In this document: positions 23,065 through 32,350 of the stretch, piece by piece | Numbering within the stretch: the stretch's first letter is position 1 | Layout: each line of letters begins with the position of its first letter | Origin: Asticcacaulis sp. UBA2476 | Lineage (GTDB): Bacteria; Pseudomonadota; Alphaproteobacteria; Caulobacterales; Caulobacteraceae | Direction of reading: 5' to 3' | NCBI GenBank assembly: GCA_002342035.1 | Contig: DDPE01000018.1 | Location: 1 to 49,310, forward strand | DNA length: 49,310 nt | Program-made: the position numbers and the translations under genes | The notes under the pieces: model-generated | What the model was told of the DNA's origin: nothing | Databases searched by the model: none | What the model saw: the letters and a program-made list of their open reading frames with translations, nothing else

Positions 23065-24174
23065 ATGGTGTCTCAAACCCGTGTATCTTCGACCCTATTG
23101 GGCCTCACCTTAAGCACGATGATCGCCGGCTGTGCGGTTGCTGGCCCCAGCTATACGGTGGCGGATTTTGCCAAGGTGCGCAAATTCGATGCCCACGTCC
23201 ACGTCAATGTCACCGATCCGGCCTTTGTCGAGCAGGCCAAGGCCGACAATTTCGAGATATTGTCGATCAATGTCGATTATCCGGCCTTCCCGTCCATCGC
23301 TACTCAGGCCGAAGCGGCCCATAAGTTCCACAACGCCGACCCGAAGCATTTTCACTATGCGGCCACCTTTACCATGAAGGGCTTTACCGAGCCCGGCTGG
23401 GCCGACACCACCAAGGCCTATCTTGATTCTGAGTTCAAGCAGGGCGCTCTGGCGGTCAAGGTCTGGAAGAACATCGGCATGGTCGAGCGCGATAAAGACG
23501 GCAAGTTGATCTTTATTGACGATAAGCGCTTTGATCCGGTGCTGAACCATCTGGAGGCCAGGCATATCCCGCTGATTGCCCATCAGGGCGAGCCCCGCAA
23601 TTGCTGGCTGCCGCTGGAGGAAATGACCACCAATAACGACCGGGAATATTTCAAAAACCATCCCGAATACCACATGTATCTGCACCCGGAGATGCCGCGC
23701 TATGAAGAACTGATGGCCGCGCGCGACCGCATGGTGGCGGCACACCCGAAACTCAGTGTCTTAGGCGCCCACGTGGCCAGCCTGGAGTGGAGCGTTGATG
23801 AAGCCGCCAAATTCCTAGAGGCCCACCCCAATGCCAATATTGAGTTGGCCGCCCGCATGACGCAGATCCAGTATCAGTCGGCCAAAGACTCTGGGCGAGA
23901 CTACGACAAGGTGCGCGATTTCTTTATCAAGTATCAGGATCGCATCCTGTACGGCACCGATCTGACCTATAACCCCGGCGATGATGCCGAGGCGTTTAAG
24001 GCCACCGCCCACGACTACTGGCTGTCGAACTGGACATATCTGGCGACCGGTGAAACCCAGACTGTCGCTGACATCAGCGCTGACGCCAAGGGACTGGCCC
24101 TGCCGAAATCCGTGATCGACAAGATCTTTTACAGCAATGCCCGCCGCGTCTTTCTGAGCGCGAAATCTAACTAA
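23065..24174 (+). CDS. Lipoprotein amidohydrolase (amidohydrolase-2, COG2159 type)
   Basis: The 369-aa protein begins with a lipoprotein signal (lipobox STMIAGC). The TIM-barrel metal site is visible as FDAHVHVNV (HxH), LIAHQGE, LGAHVASLEW and YGTDLTYNP (final Asp). The family covers metal-dependent hydrolases and decarboxylases. ATG 23065 (MVSQTR) has AAGGAT upstream and places the signal peptide correctly; a longer frame from 23035 starts in the operator. It is 23 nt before GH27 in one operon. A GalNAc deacetylase is otherwise missing from this cluster, but this family is not the NagA/AgaA family, so that role is only a guess. Confidence 0.8.
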   Translation: MVSQTRVSSTLLGLTLSTMIAGCAVAGPSYTVADFAKVRKFDAHVHVNVTDPAFVEQAKADNFEILSINVDYPAFPSIATQAEAAHKFHNADPKHFHYAATFTMKGFTEPGWADTTKAYLDSEFKQGALAVKVWKNIGMVERDKDGKLIFIDDKRFDPVLNHLEARHIPLIAHQGEPRNCWLPLEEMTTNNDREYFKNHPEYHMYLHPEMPRYEELMAARDRMVAAHPKLSVLGAHVASLEWSVDEAAKFLEAHPNANIELAARMTQIQYQSAKDSGRDYDKVRDFFIKYQDRILYGTDLTYNPGDDAEAFKATAHDYWLSNWTYLATGETQTVADISADAKGLALPKSVIDKIFYSNARRVFLSAKSN

Positions 24175-24197
24175 AATAAATTCAAGGGGAGACTTCC

Positions 24198-26156
24198 ATG
24201 TCCGTTCGCCACTATCTGATGTCCACGGCCCTTGGCTGCACGTTGGGCTGCGCGCTTGTGCTGATGCCGGTTTGCGCCACCGCCCAGACCGCACCTTCAC
24301 CGGCCACCACTCAGGCAGGCGCCGCCCACGACAGCCTCGCCCCGTCAGGCCGCTGGTCGCTGCCGGAGCGTCAGCAGGCCAAGACGCCGCCTATGGGCTG
24401 GAACTCCTGGAATGCCTTTCGCACCGAGGTCGATGAGGCCAAGGTGATGGGGGCGGCGCAAAAACTGGTCGACAGTGGTCTGTCTAAGCTTGGCTATGTC
24501 TATGTTAATATCGACGACGGCTGGTGGCTGAAGCGCCGAACCAGCGATGGCCGGATGCAGATCAGAACCCAGATTTTCCCGTCTGCCGCCGTGCCGGGTA
24601 AGGACCCCAGTTTCCGGGCCTATGTCGACAAGGTTCACGCCATGGGCCTGAAGGCCGGTATCTATACCGATGTTGGCCGCAATGCCTGCTCGCAGGCCTA
24701 TGATCTGCACTCGCCCAACCTGCCCGAAGGTACTACGGCTGAGCGCGAAGTCGGCCTTTATGGCCATGAGCAGCAGGACATTGATCTTTATTTCAAGGAC
24801 TGGGGCTTTGATTACATCAAGGTCGATGCTTGCGGAATCAATGTCTATGGGCCGGGCACGGCTGTGGTGCGCGATAATGACTACACCGCCTTCCCGCCCC
24901 TGATCGATCAGGCAACCATTTCCCGTACCAATATCCCCGCCGTGCGGGCCATGTATGAAAAGGTCGATGCGGCCCTGAAAAGCGCCAATCCGGACGGCGA
25001 CTACATCCTGTCGCTCTGTAACTGGGGCAGTGCCGATGTCCGCACCTGGGGCAAGGATGTCGGCCATGTGTGGCGCACCAGCGGCGACATCACCCCGAAC
25101 TGGACACGGATGCTGCACAATTTCGACAGCGCCTCGACGCGCGCGCTTTATGCCGGGCCGGGCGCGTGGAATGACCCGGACATGCTGTTCATTGGTCACG
25201 GCGATTTCGATGCAAACCATCTGACCGAAGCCAAGTCGCATTTCGCTCTGTGGGCCATTATCAATGCGCCCTTGATGATCGGCTATGATCTGCGTGAGGC
25301 CCCTAAAAGTCTGCTCGATATCTGGGGCAATGCCGATATCGTGCGCGTCAATCAAGACCCCGCCGGCCATCAGGGCGTCATCGCCTATGCTTCCGACGAT
25401 GTGCAGATCATCGTCAAAACCTTATCGAATGGCAAGAAGGCGGTCGCCCTGTTCAACCGTGGCCTCGCCAAGGCTGACGTTACCTTAACCGCCGGTCATT
25501 TGAAGTTCTCAGATACGGCACCGGTTCAGCTTAAAAACCTGTGGGATAAGTCGGCGCCGCAATTCACGGGGGATACGACCTTTAGTCTGGCCCCGCGTGA
25601 GACCCTGATCTTTGAGGCGAGCGGGACGCGCCGCCTTACGGACGGCGAATTTCTGTCGGAAATTCCGGGCCGCATCAATGTCGCGGATGACGGCGTTATC
25701 GCCCCTGAGCCCGATCCGGTCGTGCACCGGATGACCAATCAGTGGGGCAAGACTCTCAATAGCGGTGAGCGTCCGACCTATACCGGCTGGGGCGGCGCGC
25801 AGGCCGACGCCACTCCCTATGATCAGACCCTCCAGATCGCGGGCCAGACCTTTGATACCGGCATTGGCATATTAGCCAATTCACGGCTTGAAGTGCGTAA
25901 CAGCGCGGGCGGCAAGCGCTTTGAGGCCATGGTCGGTATTGATGACTCAACCCGCAACCTCAAGGATAAGGTTACCTTCTTGGTCTATGGCGATGGCAAG
26001 TTGCTGGCGCAAACCACAGCCAGTTTCGGCCAGGCGGCCCAAAGCCTGAGCGCTGATCTGTCGGGCGTCAAAATCGTTGAACTGATTGCCAAAAGCGCCA
26101 GCACCAGCGATTTACCGCTGGTGGTTACCTGGGGCGATGCGGCCCTTCTGAAATAA
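24198..26156 (+). CDS. GH27 alpha-galactosidase/alpha-N-acetylgalactosaminidase with NPCBM domain
   Basis: The 652-aa protein has a signal peptide (to about CATAQ30). The GH27 barrel opens with PPMGWNSWNAF (64-74) and VNIDDGWW. Nucleophile Asp210 lies in YIKVDACG and acid/base Asp298 in VWRTSGDI, so the enzyme looks active. A beta-sandwich follows the barrel, and a C-terminal NPCBM-type domain (about 500-650; GIGILANSRLEVRNSAGG) probably binds carbohydrate. It removes terminal alpha-galactose or alpha-GalNAc in the periplasm or outside. It follows the lipoprotein amidohydrolase and ends one base before the convergent agaR stop. Confidence 0.92.
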   Translation: MSVRHYLMSTALGCTLGCALVLMPVCATAQTAPSPATTQAGAAHDSLAPSGRWSLPERQQAKTPPMGWNSWNAFRTEVDEAKVMGAAQKLVDSGLSKLGYVYVNIDDGWWLKRRTSDGRMQIRTQIFPSAAVPGKDPSFRAYVDKVHAMGLKAGIYTDVGRNACSQAYDLHSPNLPEGTTAEREVGLYGHEQQDIDLYFKDWGFDYIKVDACGINVYGPGTAVVRDNDYTAFPPLIDQATISRTNIPAVRAMYEKVDAALKSANPDGDYILSLCNWGSADVRTWGKDVGHVWRTSGDITPNWTRMLHNFDSASTRALYAGPGAWNDPDMLFIGHGDFDANHLTEAKSHFALWAIINAPLMIGYDLREAPKSLLDIWGNADIVRVNQDPAGHQGVIAYASDDVQIIVKTLSNGKKAVALFNRGLAKADVTLTAGHLKFSDTAPVQLKNLWDKSAPQFTGDTTFSLAPRETLIFEASGTRRLTDGEFLSEIPGRINVADDGVIAPEPDPVVHRMTNQWGKTLNSGERPTYTGWGGAQADATPYDQTLQIAGQTFDTGIGILANSRLEVRNSAGGKRFEAMVGIDDSTRNLKDKVTFLVYGDGKLLAQTTASFGQAAQSLSADLSGVKIVELIAKSASTSDLPLVVTWGDAALLK

Positions 26157-26951
26157 TCAAGCCAAATGCAGCTTAATGCCGGTCTTTTCCGCAGCCTCAC
26201 GGATAAAGTCCGGCGCATCGGCATCGGTGATCAGGTCATCGATTTCACTGATGTCGATGATGCGGTGCAGGCAGACCTTACCAAACTTGGATGAGTCGGT
26301 AATCGCAATCACCTGACGGGCGGTTTCAACCATCTTACGGTTCAGTTGGGCTTCAGCCTCATGGTGGGTGGTAATGCCGCGTTCGACATCAAAACCATCG
26401 ACGCCCAAGAACAGCTTATCCAGCAGCAGATCATCGAGCGACGCCACCGTCTGCGCCCCGTAAAAGGCCATGTTCTTGCGGCGCAGCTCACCGCCCAGCA
26501 TCATGATCTTGATCTTTTGCTTTTGAACCAAGGCCGAAAGGACGCCGAAATCATTGGTGACGACGGTGATATCTTCGTCGTCCGGCAAAAAGCGCGCGAT
26601 CTGCAAGGCCGTAGTGCCGGAATCGAGCATGATCGAATCGCCGGGCTTGACCATGGACGCTGCCAATTGGCCGATGCGCTCTTTTTCCTGGGTGTGGATG
26701 ACCTGCTTGACCTCGATCGCAGGCTCTGCGCCGACATTGACCACATCCGACGAAATGGCCCCGCCATAGGCGCGCGTAGCGATACCGTGTTCTTCGAGGT
26801 AGTGCAGATCCTTGCGGATAGTCTGCATAGACACGCCAAACATATCGGACAGGGCCACGACCTGAACGCTGCCGCGCTCCTTGAGCATTGCCGTAATCTG
26901 ACGACGGCGCTCACTGGTGTCGCGTGTTACTTTGATTGAGCCTTCGGCCAT
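26157..26951 (-). CDS. agaR: DeoR-family repressor, AgaR-like
   Basis: The 264-aa protein has an N-terminal DeoR helix-turn-helix (RRRQITAMLKERGSVQVVAL, VSMQTIRKDLHYLEE) and the DeoR sensor domain with MLDSGTTALQIARFL, the sugar-phosphate binding signature, and FLGVDGFD. AgaR is the DeoR member that governs GalNAc/galactosamine genes. TTTCGTTT-like repeats in the promoters of agaZ, GH36/amidohydrolase, both TBDRs and its own upstream region support this. An aminosugar phosphate is the likely inducer. It is divergent from the 27396 TBDR. Confidence 0.87.
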   Translation of the reverse strand: MAEGSIKVTRDTSERRRQITAMLKERGSVQVVALSDMFGVSMQTIRKDLHYLEEHGIATRAYGGAISSDVVNVGAEPAIEVKQVIHTQEKERIGQLAASMVKPGDSIMLDSGTTALQIARFLPDDEDITVVTNDFGVLSALVQKQKIKIMMLGGELRRKNMAFYGAQTVASLDDLLLDKLFLGVDGFDVERGITTHHEAEAQLNRKMVETARQVIAITDSSKFGKVCLHRIIDISEIDDLITDADAPDFIREAAEKTGIKLHLA

Positions 26952-27395
26952 GTCAGACGCCCTGCCTGGAGTTTAAGTTAGATCATTTTAGTGTGATTCC
27001 GCAGCCTAAATGGGACGGATCGCAGCGATATCTTTCGTTTCTCTACCATGGCGCGCTTTAAATTCAACCTAATAAGGCTCGCGTACTCCGTCGAGTCCAC
27101 CGGCATAGCGGTTAAATGTGTCAAATATGTTTCTTTTAGCCACATTTAACATACAAAACGAAAGTTAATGTGGACACATATATAAAAAAGAACATAAATC
27201 GAAACATAAGCGAACGCACTCATGGGTAATATTATGGCATGCGTTCCAATAATAAACGTCCCGCCCCAAAGGGCAGGATCATCCCCTCACGAAGCCGCCG
27301 TAGTGCGGAGTATCTATAAGATTTTACGGAGTAAACGCTGGTCCACCGACCGGTGACATGATCAAAAACAGCAGGCATTAAGGGGCTGGCACATT
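26952..27395. promoter_or_regulatory. Divergent agaR/TBDR regulatory region with TTTCG/CGAAA repeats
   Basis: No gene is seen in these 444 nt. AgaR-like half sites occur at 27031-27045 (TCTTTCGTTTCTCT), 27150-27166 (CATACAAAACGAAAGTT; minus strand TTTCGTTTTGTATGTT) and 27197-27214 (AATCGAAACATAAGCGAA). Spread over about 180 bp, they could serve both autoregulation of agaR and control of the TBDR. Confidence 0.55.
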
Positions 27396-30300
27396 ATGAG
27401 AAGTGACAAACGAAACGGCGTATCGCGGATGGCTCTGGGATTAGCGGCCTCCCTGATGATGGCGCATACCGCCGCCGCACAGGACACCGCAACGACTGAA
27501 ACCGATGCTGATACGACCGAGGTTATTGTGGTCGGAGCGCGCAAGGCGTTGCAAAGCGCGCAGGCAATCAAGCGAAATTCCGACACAATCGTCGATTCCA
27601 TTACCGCGACCGATATCGGTGCCTTTCCCGACAAATCCGTGGCCGAAGCCCTGCAACGGGTACCCGGTGTGAGCGTTCTGCGCTCGGCCGCCCGTGACGA
27701 TGTGATGCACTATTCCGCAGAACCCGCCGGCGTCATCGTGCGCGGTCTGCCGCAGGTGCGCTCTGAGTTCAATGGCCGCGACATGTTCTCGGCGACATCT
27801 GGCTATGGTTTGTCATGGTCGGATATCTCGCCGGAAATGATGCAACGTATCGACGTATTTAAAAACCAGAGTGCCGAACTGATCGAAGGTGGCATCGCCG
27901 GCTCGATCAATTTAATCACCCGCGTACCGTTTGATCAAAAAGGCCAGCTTATCTCCGGCACGGTTGAGGCCAATTATGGCGACCTGTCTAAGCGCACGAC
28001 ACCAAACATCTCAGGACTTTACTCCAATCGCTGGGAAACAGAACTTGGTGAGTTCGGCCTGCTGGTCAACGGCGCCTATTCAGAAGTCAAAACCAATTCC
28101 GAAGCCGTCACTCTGCCGCGCATGGTTGAGTTTGTGCCCGGCACCTACACCGATGAGACCAACTATATTCCGTCAGGTATCGCGTTCAACGACACTCTGT
28201 ATGAGCGCAAACGCAAAGGCCTGTCGCTGGCCGGTCAGTGGCAGAACAACGACCGCAATATGCGCGCGACCCTGCAATATAACCATTCCAGCTACGACAA
28301 CACCTGGACCGAGGATCAACTCATCAGCTACTGGATGTGGGTTGATCCGGCGACCACCAATCAGTCGACGACCTGGAATGACCCGACCTTGCTGGCCCCG
28401 CCCGTCGGTGGCGAAGCTTACGAATTTGGCGCTGACGGCATGTTCCGCAACGGCGTTATCACCGGCTCGCGCGGCGGCTGGGGCTATGGTCTGGTGGACT
28501 GGGACACGCTGGAATACATCCCCGGCTCAACGGATCAGTACGGCACCTACGCCAAGCACGGCATTAATCTGCCACTCATTCAGCCTTGTCTGAACCTGAC
28601 CGGGGTGCCCTGCCGGGCCGCGCCCGTGCTTAATACGGTCACCCGTTATTCCAACGAAGTGCGCACCATTGATGATGTCGCGCTGAACTTCGTCTGGAGC
28701 CCAACCGATAAACTGCGTTTGAACTTTGACCTTCAGCACGTTAAGGCGACAACCGAAAAATACGACGTCACGTTTGAGTTCACGACCTATGCCGATCTCC
28801 AGCTTGATCTGAACGGTGAATACCCGACCCTCGGCTTCCAGGCCCCGTCAGGTTATAATGTCATCGGGTCTGATCCTTTGTCCGATTACCGCAACTATTC
28901 GCCGGAATCGGCTATGGATCACCGGACGGATTCCGAGGGCACCCTGACGGCCCTGCGCTTTGATGCCGCCTATGACTTTGAGGGCACCTGGGTTGATGAA
29001 CTGCGCGGCGGGGTACGCTTTGCCGACCGCGAGCAGAGCCATTACTGGTCTGCCTATAACTGGGGCAGCATCACCTCCGACTGGGGGGTTAACCCGGCGG
29101 ATTCATGGTTCCTCGATTCCGGCCCGACCTATAACACTGACGGCACGATCAAGTTCCAGGGCTATGAGCAGGGCTATTATGAAGCCCGCGCCTTCGGGAA
29201 TGACCTGATGGGGGAAAGCCTGCTCGGCCACAATAATTTTGTGTTCATGAGCCGCGATGTCATTTCTAACGCTTCCGAACTGTCCAAGCGCTTTGGCATC
29301 AACGGCCAGACCGACGAAGGTGGCACCGCATCTTCTGCCTGGAACCCGATCTGTGAGCGCCCGGACGAAGTGGCTAACTCCTGCTTTACCGCCGGCGAAA
29401 TGCTGAACGTCAGCGAAGACGTGCGGTCAGCCTATGTTATGCTGAAATTCGGCGGCCCTGACGCCAAGCTGTTCGACAGGTTCCCGGTATCGGGCAATAT
29501 CGGTGTGCGCTATGTGGAAACCACCATCGAAAGCGCCGGTGCGGTCAACTACGCCAGAGAGTTCACAGGCGCTGAAACCACCTGCACCATCCTCGACCCA
29601 GACCAAGTCGGTGGCGGATATGCCTTCACCATAGGCTGTCTGGCGGCCAACTCTGCTACCGACATAGCCTTCTCCACCGGCGGAAGCACGCCGTCCGTGG
29701 TGCGTACCAAGCATAAGAACACCTTACCCAGCTTCAACGTCAAGGTTGATCTGAACGATACCTGGCTGGTGCGGTTTGCCGGGTCGCGCGCTATGTCAAA
29801 GCCCGACATCGGTCTGCTGAGAAACTTCACTACAATACAACGTAGTTTTGTGCCGCAGACCGATATTCGCCCGGGCAACCCGAATATCGTCCTTGATGCT
29901 CAAGGCAATCCCTTCAGCTATAATTTCAGCTACTCAGGGTCCACGGGCAACCCGCGTCTGAAGCCGATTACAGCCGATGAATTCGACCTGTCTATCGAGA
30001 ACTACTTTAACAGTGCGGGCTCGTTCAGCTTTGCTCTGTTCCATAAAAAGTTCCACGATTACATCCAAAACGGCGTTTTCACGGTCCCGGTTACCAATAA
30101 TGGTGTCACGCGCGATGTCACCATCCGCGGCCCCGTCAATGGTGAGGGGGCAACGATTCAGGGCTTTGAAGTCGCCTATCAGGGCTATTTCGACTTCCTG
30201 CCGTCGCCGTGGGATGGCCTGGGCATACAGGCCAACTACACCAAACTTGATAATTCTGGTGTGAAGAATGCTAATCTGATGGTTGATACCACCGGCGGCG

Positions 30301-30707
30301 ATGCCGTGGCAGCTTCGGCTCAGGAGGGCAATATCATCCCCGCCCAACTGGAGAACCTGTCAGACGATGCCTATAATCTGGTACTGATGTACGAAAAGGG
30401 TAGGTTCGGCAGTCGCCTGGCCTATAACTGGCGGTCAGAATATATCTCTTCGATCAATGACTGCTGCGTACGCTTCCATGTGTGGAACGAATCCGAAGGC
30501 TTCCTCGACGGGTCGCTGCGCTATGCCATCAATGACAATATCGAGTTGAACGCGCAGGCCAGCAACATTCTGGGCACCGAAATCCGCATCCGCCAGCAGG
30601 TTAAGGGGCCAACCGAAGCCAATCCAAATCAGGACATGAAGTACCTGCCCGCCGGCTGGTTCCGCTATGACCGCCGCTTCCAGTTGGGGGTTCGCTTCAA
30701 GTTCTAA
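27396..30707 (+). CDS. TonB-dependent receptor (1103 aa), probable glycan/galactoside uptake
   Basis: The signal peptide ends near AHTAAAQD and is followed by TTEVIVVGARKALQSAQ, with a TonB-box-like EVIVVG. The plug domain has DKSVAEALQRVPGVSVLR and GVIVRGLPQVRSEFNGRD; the beta-barrel ends in FRYDRRFQLGVRFKF with the terminal Phe typical of outer-membrane barrels. At 1103 aa it is in the size class of carbohydrate TBDRs of Caulobacterales and Xanthomonads. It lies next to agaR, downstream of operator-like repeats, so it likely imports alpha-galactoside or GalNAc-containing oligosaccharides. It is followed by a terminator and a halogenase. Confidence 0.92.
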   Translation: MRSDKRNGVSRMALGLAASLMMAHTAAAQDTATTETDADTTEVIVVGARKALQSAQAIKRNSDTIVDSITATDIGAFPDKSVAEALQRVPGVSVLRSAARDDVMHYSAEPAGVIVRGLPQVRSEFNGRDMFSATSGYGLSWSDISPEMMQRIDVFKNQSAELIEGGIAGSINLITRVPFDQKGQLISGTVEANYGDLSKRTTPNISGLYSNRWETELGEFGLLVNGAYSEVKTNSEAVTLPRMVEFVPGTYTDETNYIPSGIAFNDTLYERKRKGLSLAGQWQNNDRNMRATLQYNHSSYDNTWTEDQLISYWMWVDPATTNQSTTWNDPTLLAPPVGGEAYEFGADGMFRNGVITGSRGGWGYGLVDWDTLEYIPGSTDQYGTYAKHGINLPLIQPCLNLTGVPCRAAPVLNTVTRYSNEVRTIDDVALNFVWSPTDKLRLNFDLQHVKATTEKYDVTFEFTTYADLQLDLNGEYPTLGFQAPSGYNVIGSDPLSDYRNYSPESAMDHRTDSEGTLTALRFDAAYDFEGTWVDELRGGVRFADREQSHYWSAYNWGSITSDWGVNPADSWFLDSGPTYNTDGTIKFQGYEQGYYEARAFGNDLMGESLLGHNNFVFMSRDVISNASELSKRFGINGQTDEGGTASSAWNPICERPDEVANSCFTAGEMLNVSEDVRSAYVMLKFGGPDAKLFDRFPVSGNIGVRYVETTIESAGAVNYAREFTGAETTCTILDPDQVGGGYAFTIGCLAANSATDIAFSTGGSTPSVVRTKHKNTLPSFNVKVDLNDTWLVRFAGSRAMSKPDIGLLRNFTTIQRSFVPQTDIRPGNPNIVLDAQGNPFSYNFSYSGSTGNPRLKPITADEFDLSIENYFNSAGSFSFALFHKKFHDYIQNGVFTVPVTNNGVTRDVTIRGPVNGEGATIQGFEVAYQGYFDFLPSPWDGLGIQANYTKLDNSGVKNANLMVDTTGGDAVAASAQEGNIIPAQLENLSDDAYNLVLMYEKGRFGSRLAYNWRSEYISSINDCCVRFHVWNESEGFLDGSLRYAINDNIELNAQASNILGTEIRIRQQVKGPTEANPNQDMKYLPAGWFRYDRRFQLGVRFKF

Positions 30708-30786
30708 CAAGCCGTTATACTTGAATAAAGCTTCGTTGGCCCTTCGCGTATTCCCTCTTGGGGGGCCAATTGGGGGAGATGACTTG

Positions 30787-30820
30787 GGGTGCACCGCTTT
30801 GGCCGTGCACCCTCTTTTTT
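30787..30820 (+). terminator. Rho-independent terminator between TBDR and halogenase
   Basis: A perfect 8-bp stem, GGGTGCAC (30787-30794) with GTGCACCC (30805-30812), is followed by TCTTTTTTAT. It lies 19 nt before the halogenase start, so it may attenuate read-through rather than fully separate the genes. Confidence 0.82.
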
Positions 30821-30838
30821 ATGGAAGGGGTGGTAATC

Positions 30839-32350
30839 ATGAAGAATATAGTCATCGTTGGGGGCGGCACGGCAGGCTGGATGGCGGCGGCGGCCCTGTC
30901 GCGGGTGCTGGGCAAGGGCCGTCACAACCTGACCCTGATTGAATCCGACGACATAGGCACGGTCGGGGTCGGTGAAGCGACCATTCCGATGATCGACTTT
31001 TTCCATAAGGTCTTGGGGGTGACGCCGGTCGATATCCTGCGGGAAACCGAAGCGACCTTTAAGCTGGGCATCGAGTTTGTTGACTGGCGCAAGCCCGGCC
31101 ACCGCTATTTCCACCCGTTCGGTAACTATGGCACCGATATGGGCGGGATTGGCTTTCGCCAGCACTGGCTGCGGATGGCGCGCCTGACCGATCAGTGGGA
31201 TCACAGGTTGTGGGATCATGGCCTGTATAATCTTGAAACCATAGCGGCGCGCGCCGAGCGGTTCAGCCTTATTCAACCCAAAGACCCCGGCCAGCCGCGC
31301 CTCAATCATGCCTATCATTTCGATGCGTCACTCTACGCGCAGTTTCTGAGCCGTTACGGTCAGGCGCGCGGTGTCACCCGCATTGAGGGCCTGATCGAAC
31401 GGGTGGAGCAAAATCCCGACACCGGCGATGTCGAGTGCCTGCACCTGCGCGGCGGCGAAAGCGTATCCGGTGATCTGTTTTTGGATTGCTCCGGCTTTCG
31501 CGGCCTCCTGATCGAACAAACCCTGAAAGCCGGTTATGAAGATTGGAGCCACTGGCTGCCGTGTAACCGCGCCTTCGCGGTGCCGAGTGCGCGGGTGGCA
31601 CCTCCCCTGCCCTATACCCGCGCCACAGCGCGCGAGGCCGGATGGCAATGGCGCATCCCGCTTCAGCACCGTACCGGCAATGGCTATGTATTCTGCGATG
31701 GCTTTATAGCTGAGGATGACGCCCGTGAACGGCTGTTATCGCGGCTGGATGGTGAGCCTCTGGCCGAGCCACGCCTGTTGAAATTCACCACCGGCCACCG
31801 CCGTAAGATGTGGGACAAAAACGTCATTGCCCTGGGCCTGTCGAGCGGGTTTCTGGAGCCGCTGGAGTCAACCTCGATCCATCTGGCGCAATCGGCCCTG
31901 ACGCGGTTGATTACCTTACTGCCCGCCGGTGAAATTGCCCCACGCATCCGCGATACGTTCAATGGCCTGATGCGTACCGAATACGAGCATGTCCGCGACT
32001 TTATCATCGCCCACTATAAGATCACAGAGCGCGACGACACACCGTTCTGGAAGCATTGCCGGAACATGCCCATCCCCGACAGTCTGCGCGCTAGGCTTGA
32101 TCTGTTCAGCGAACACGGTGTCTTTATCGAAGACACCCACGACCTGTTTAAGGACGCCAACTGGTTCTCGGTGCTGGCGGGTCAGGGCATGTACCCCAAT
32201 GCTGTGCATCCGATCGCGGAAAGCTTCGATCCGCGCGACACAGGGGCAAGGCTCGCGCAAATTCAGGATGTTATTGCCCGCCGCGCCGATGCCTTGCCTC
32301 CGCATCAGGAGTTCATCGATAGTTGCCTCGGCAAGGGTCGGCCTATCTGA
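30839..32350 (+). CDS. Flavin-dependent tryptophan-halogenase-family protein
   Basis: The 503-aa protein has the FAD dinucleotide motif IVIVGGGTAGWMAAAAL (4-20), the TVGVGEATIPM segment, catalytic-lysine region ATFKLGIEFVDW (Lys75) and the family signature GWQWRIPLQHR. FLEPLESTSIHLAQSAL lies in the C-terminal half. PF04820 proteins are often found beside TBDRs in Caulobacterales and Xanthomonadales sugar loci, where the substrate is unknown; free tryptophan is unlikely to be the target. ATG 30839 (MKNIVIV) is chosen over a longer frame that starts before the terminator. It overlaps the convergent DUF4832 gene by 8 nt. Confidence 0.87.
   Translation: MKNIVIVGGGTAGWMAAAALSRVLGKGRHNLTLIESDDIGTVGVGEATIPMIDFFHKVLGVTPVDILRETEATFKLGIEFVDWRKPGHRYFHPFGNYGTDMGGIGFRQHWLRMARLTDQWDHRLWDHGLYNLETIAARAERFSLIQPKDPGQPRLNHAYHFDASLYAQFLSRYGQARGVTRIEGLIERVEQNPDTGDVECLHLRGGESVSGDLFLDCSGFRGLLIEQTLKAGYEDWSHWLPCNRAFAVPSARVAPPLPYTRATAREAGWQWRIPLQHRTGNGYVFCDGFIAEDDARERLLSRLDGEPLAEPRLLKFTTGHRRKMWDKNVIALGLSSGFLEPLESTSIHLAQSALTRLITLLPAGEIAPRIRDTFNGLMRTEYEHVRDFIIAHYKITERDDTPFWKHCRNMPIPDSLRARLDLFSEHGVFIEDTHDLFKDANWFSVLAGQGMYPNAVHPIAESFDPRDTGARLAQIQDVIARRADALPPHQEFIDSCLGKGRPI

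Noticed and set aside
24345..25370. 341-aa open frame antisense to GH27
   Set aside because: It mirrors the high-GC codon pattern of the GH27 gene, has no ribosome site and no recognisable motifs, and the GH27 frame carries all catalytic residues.
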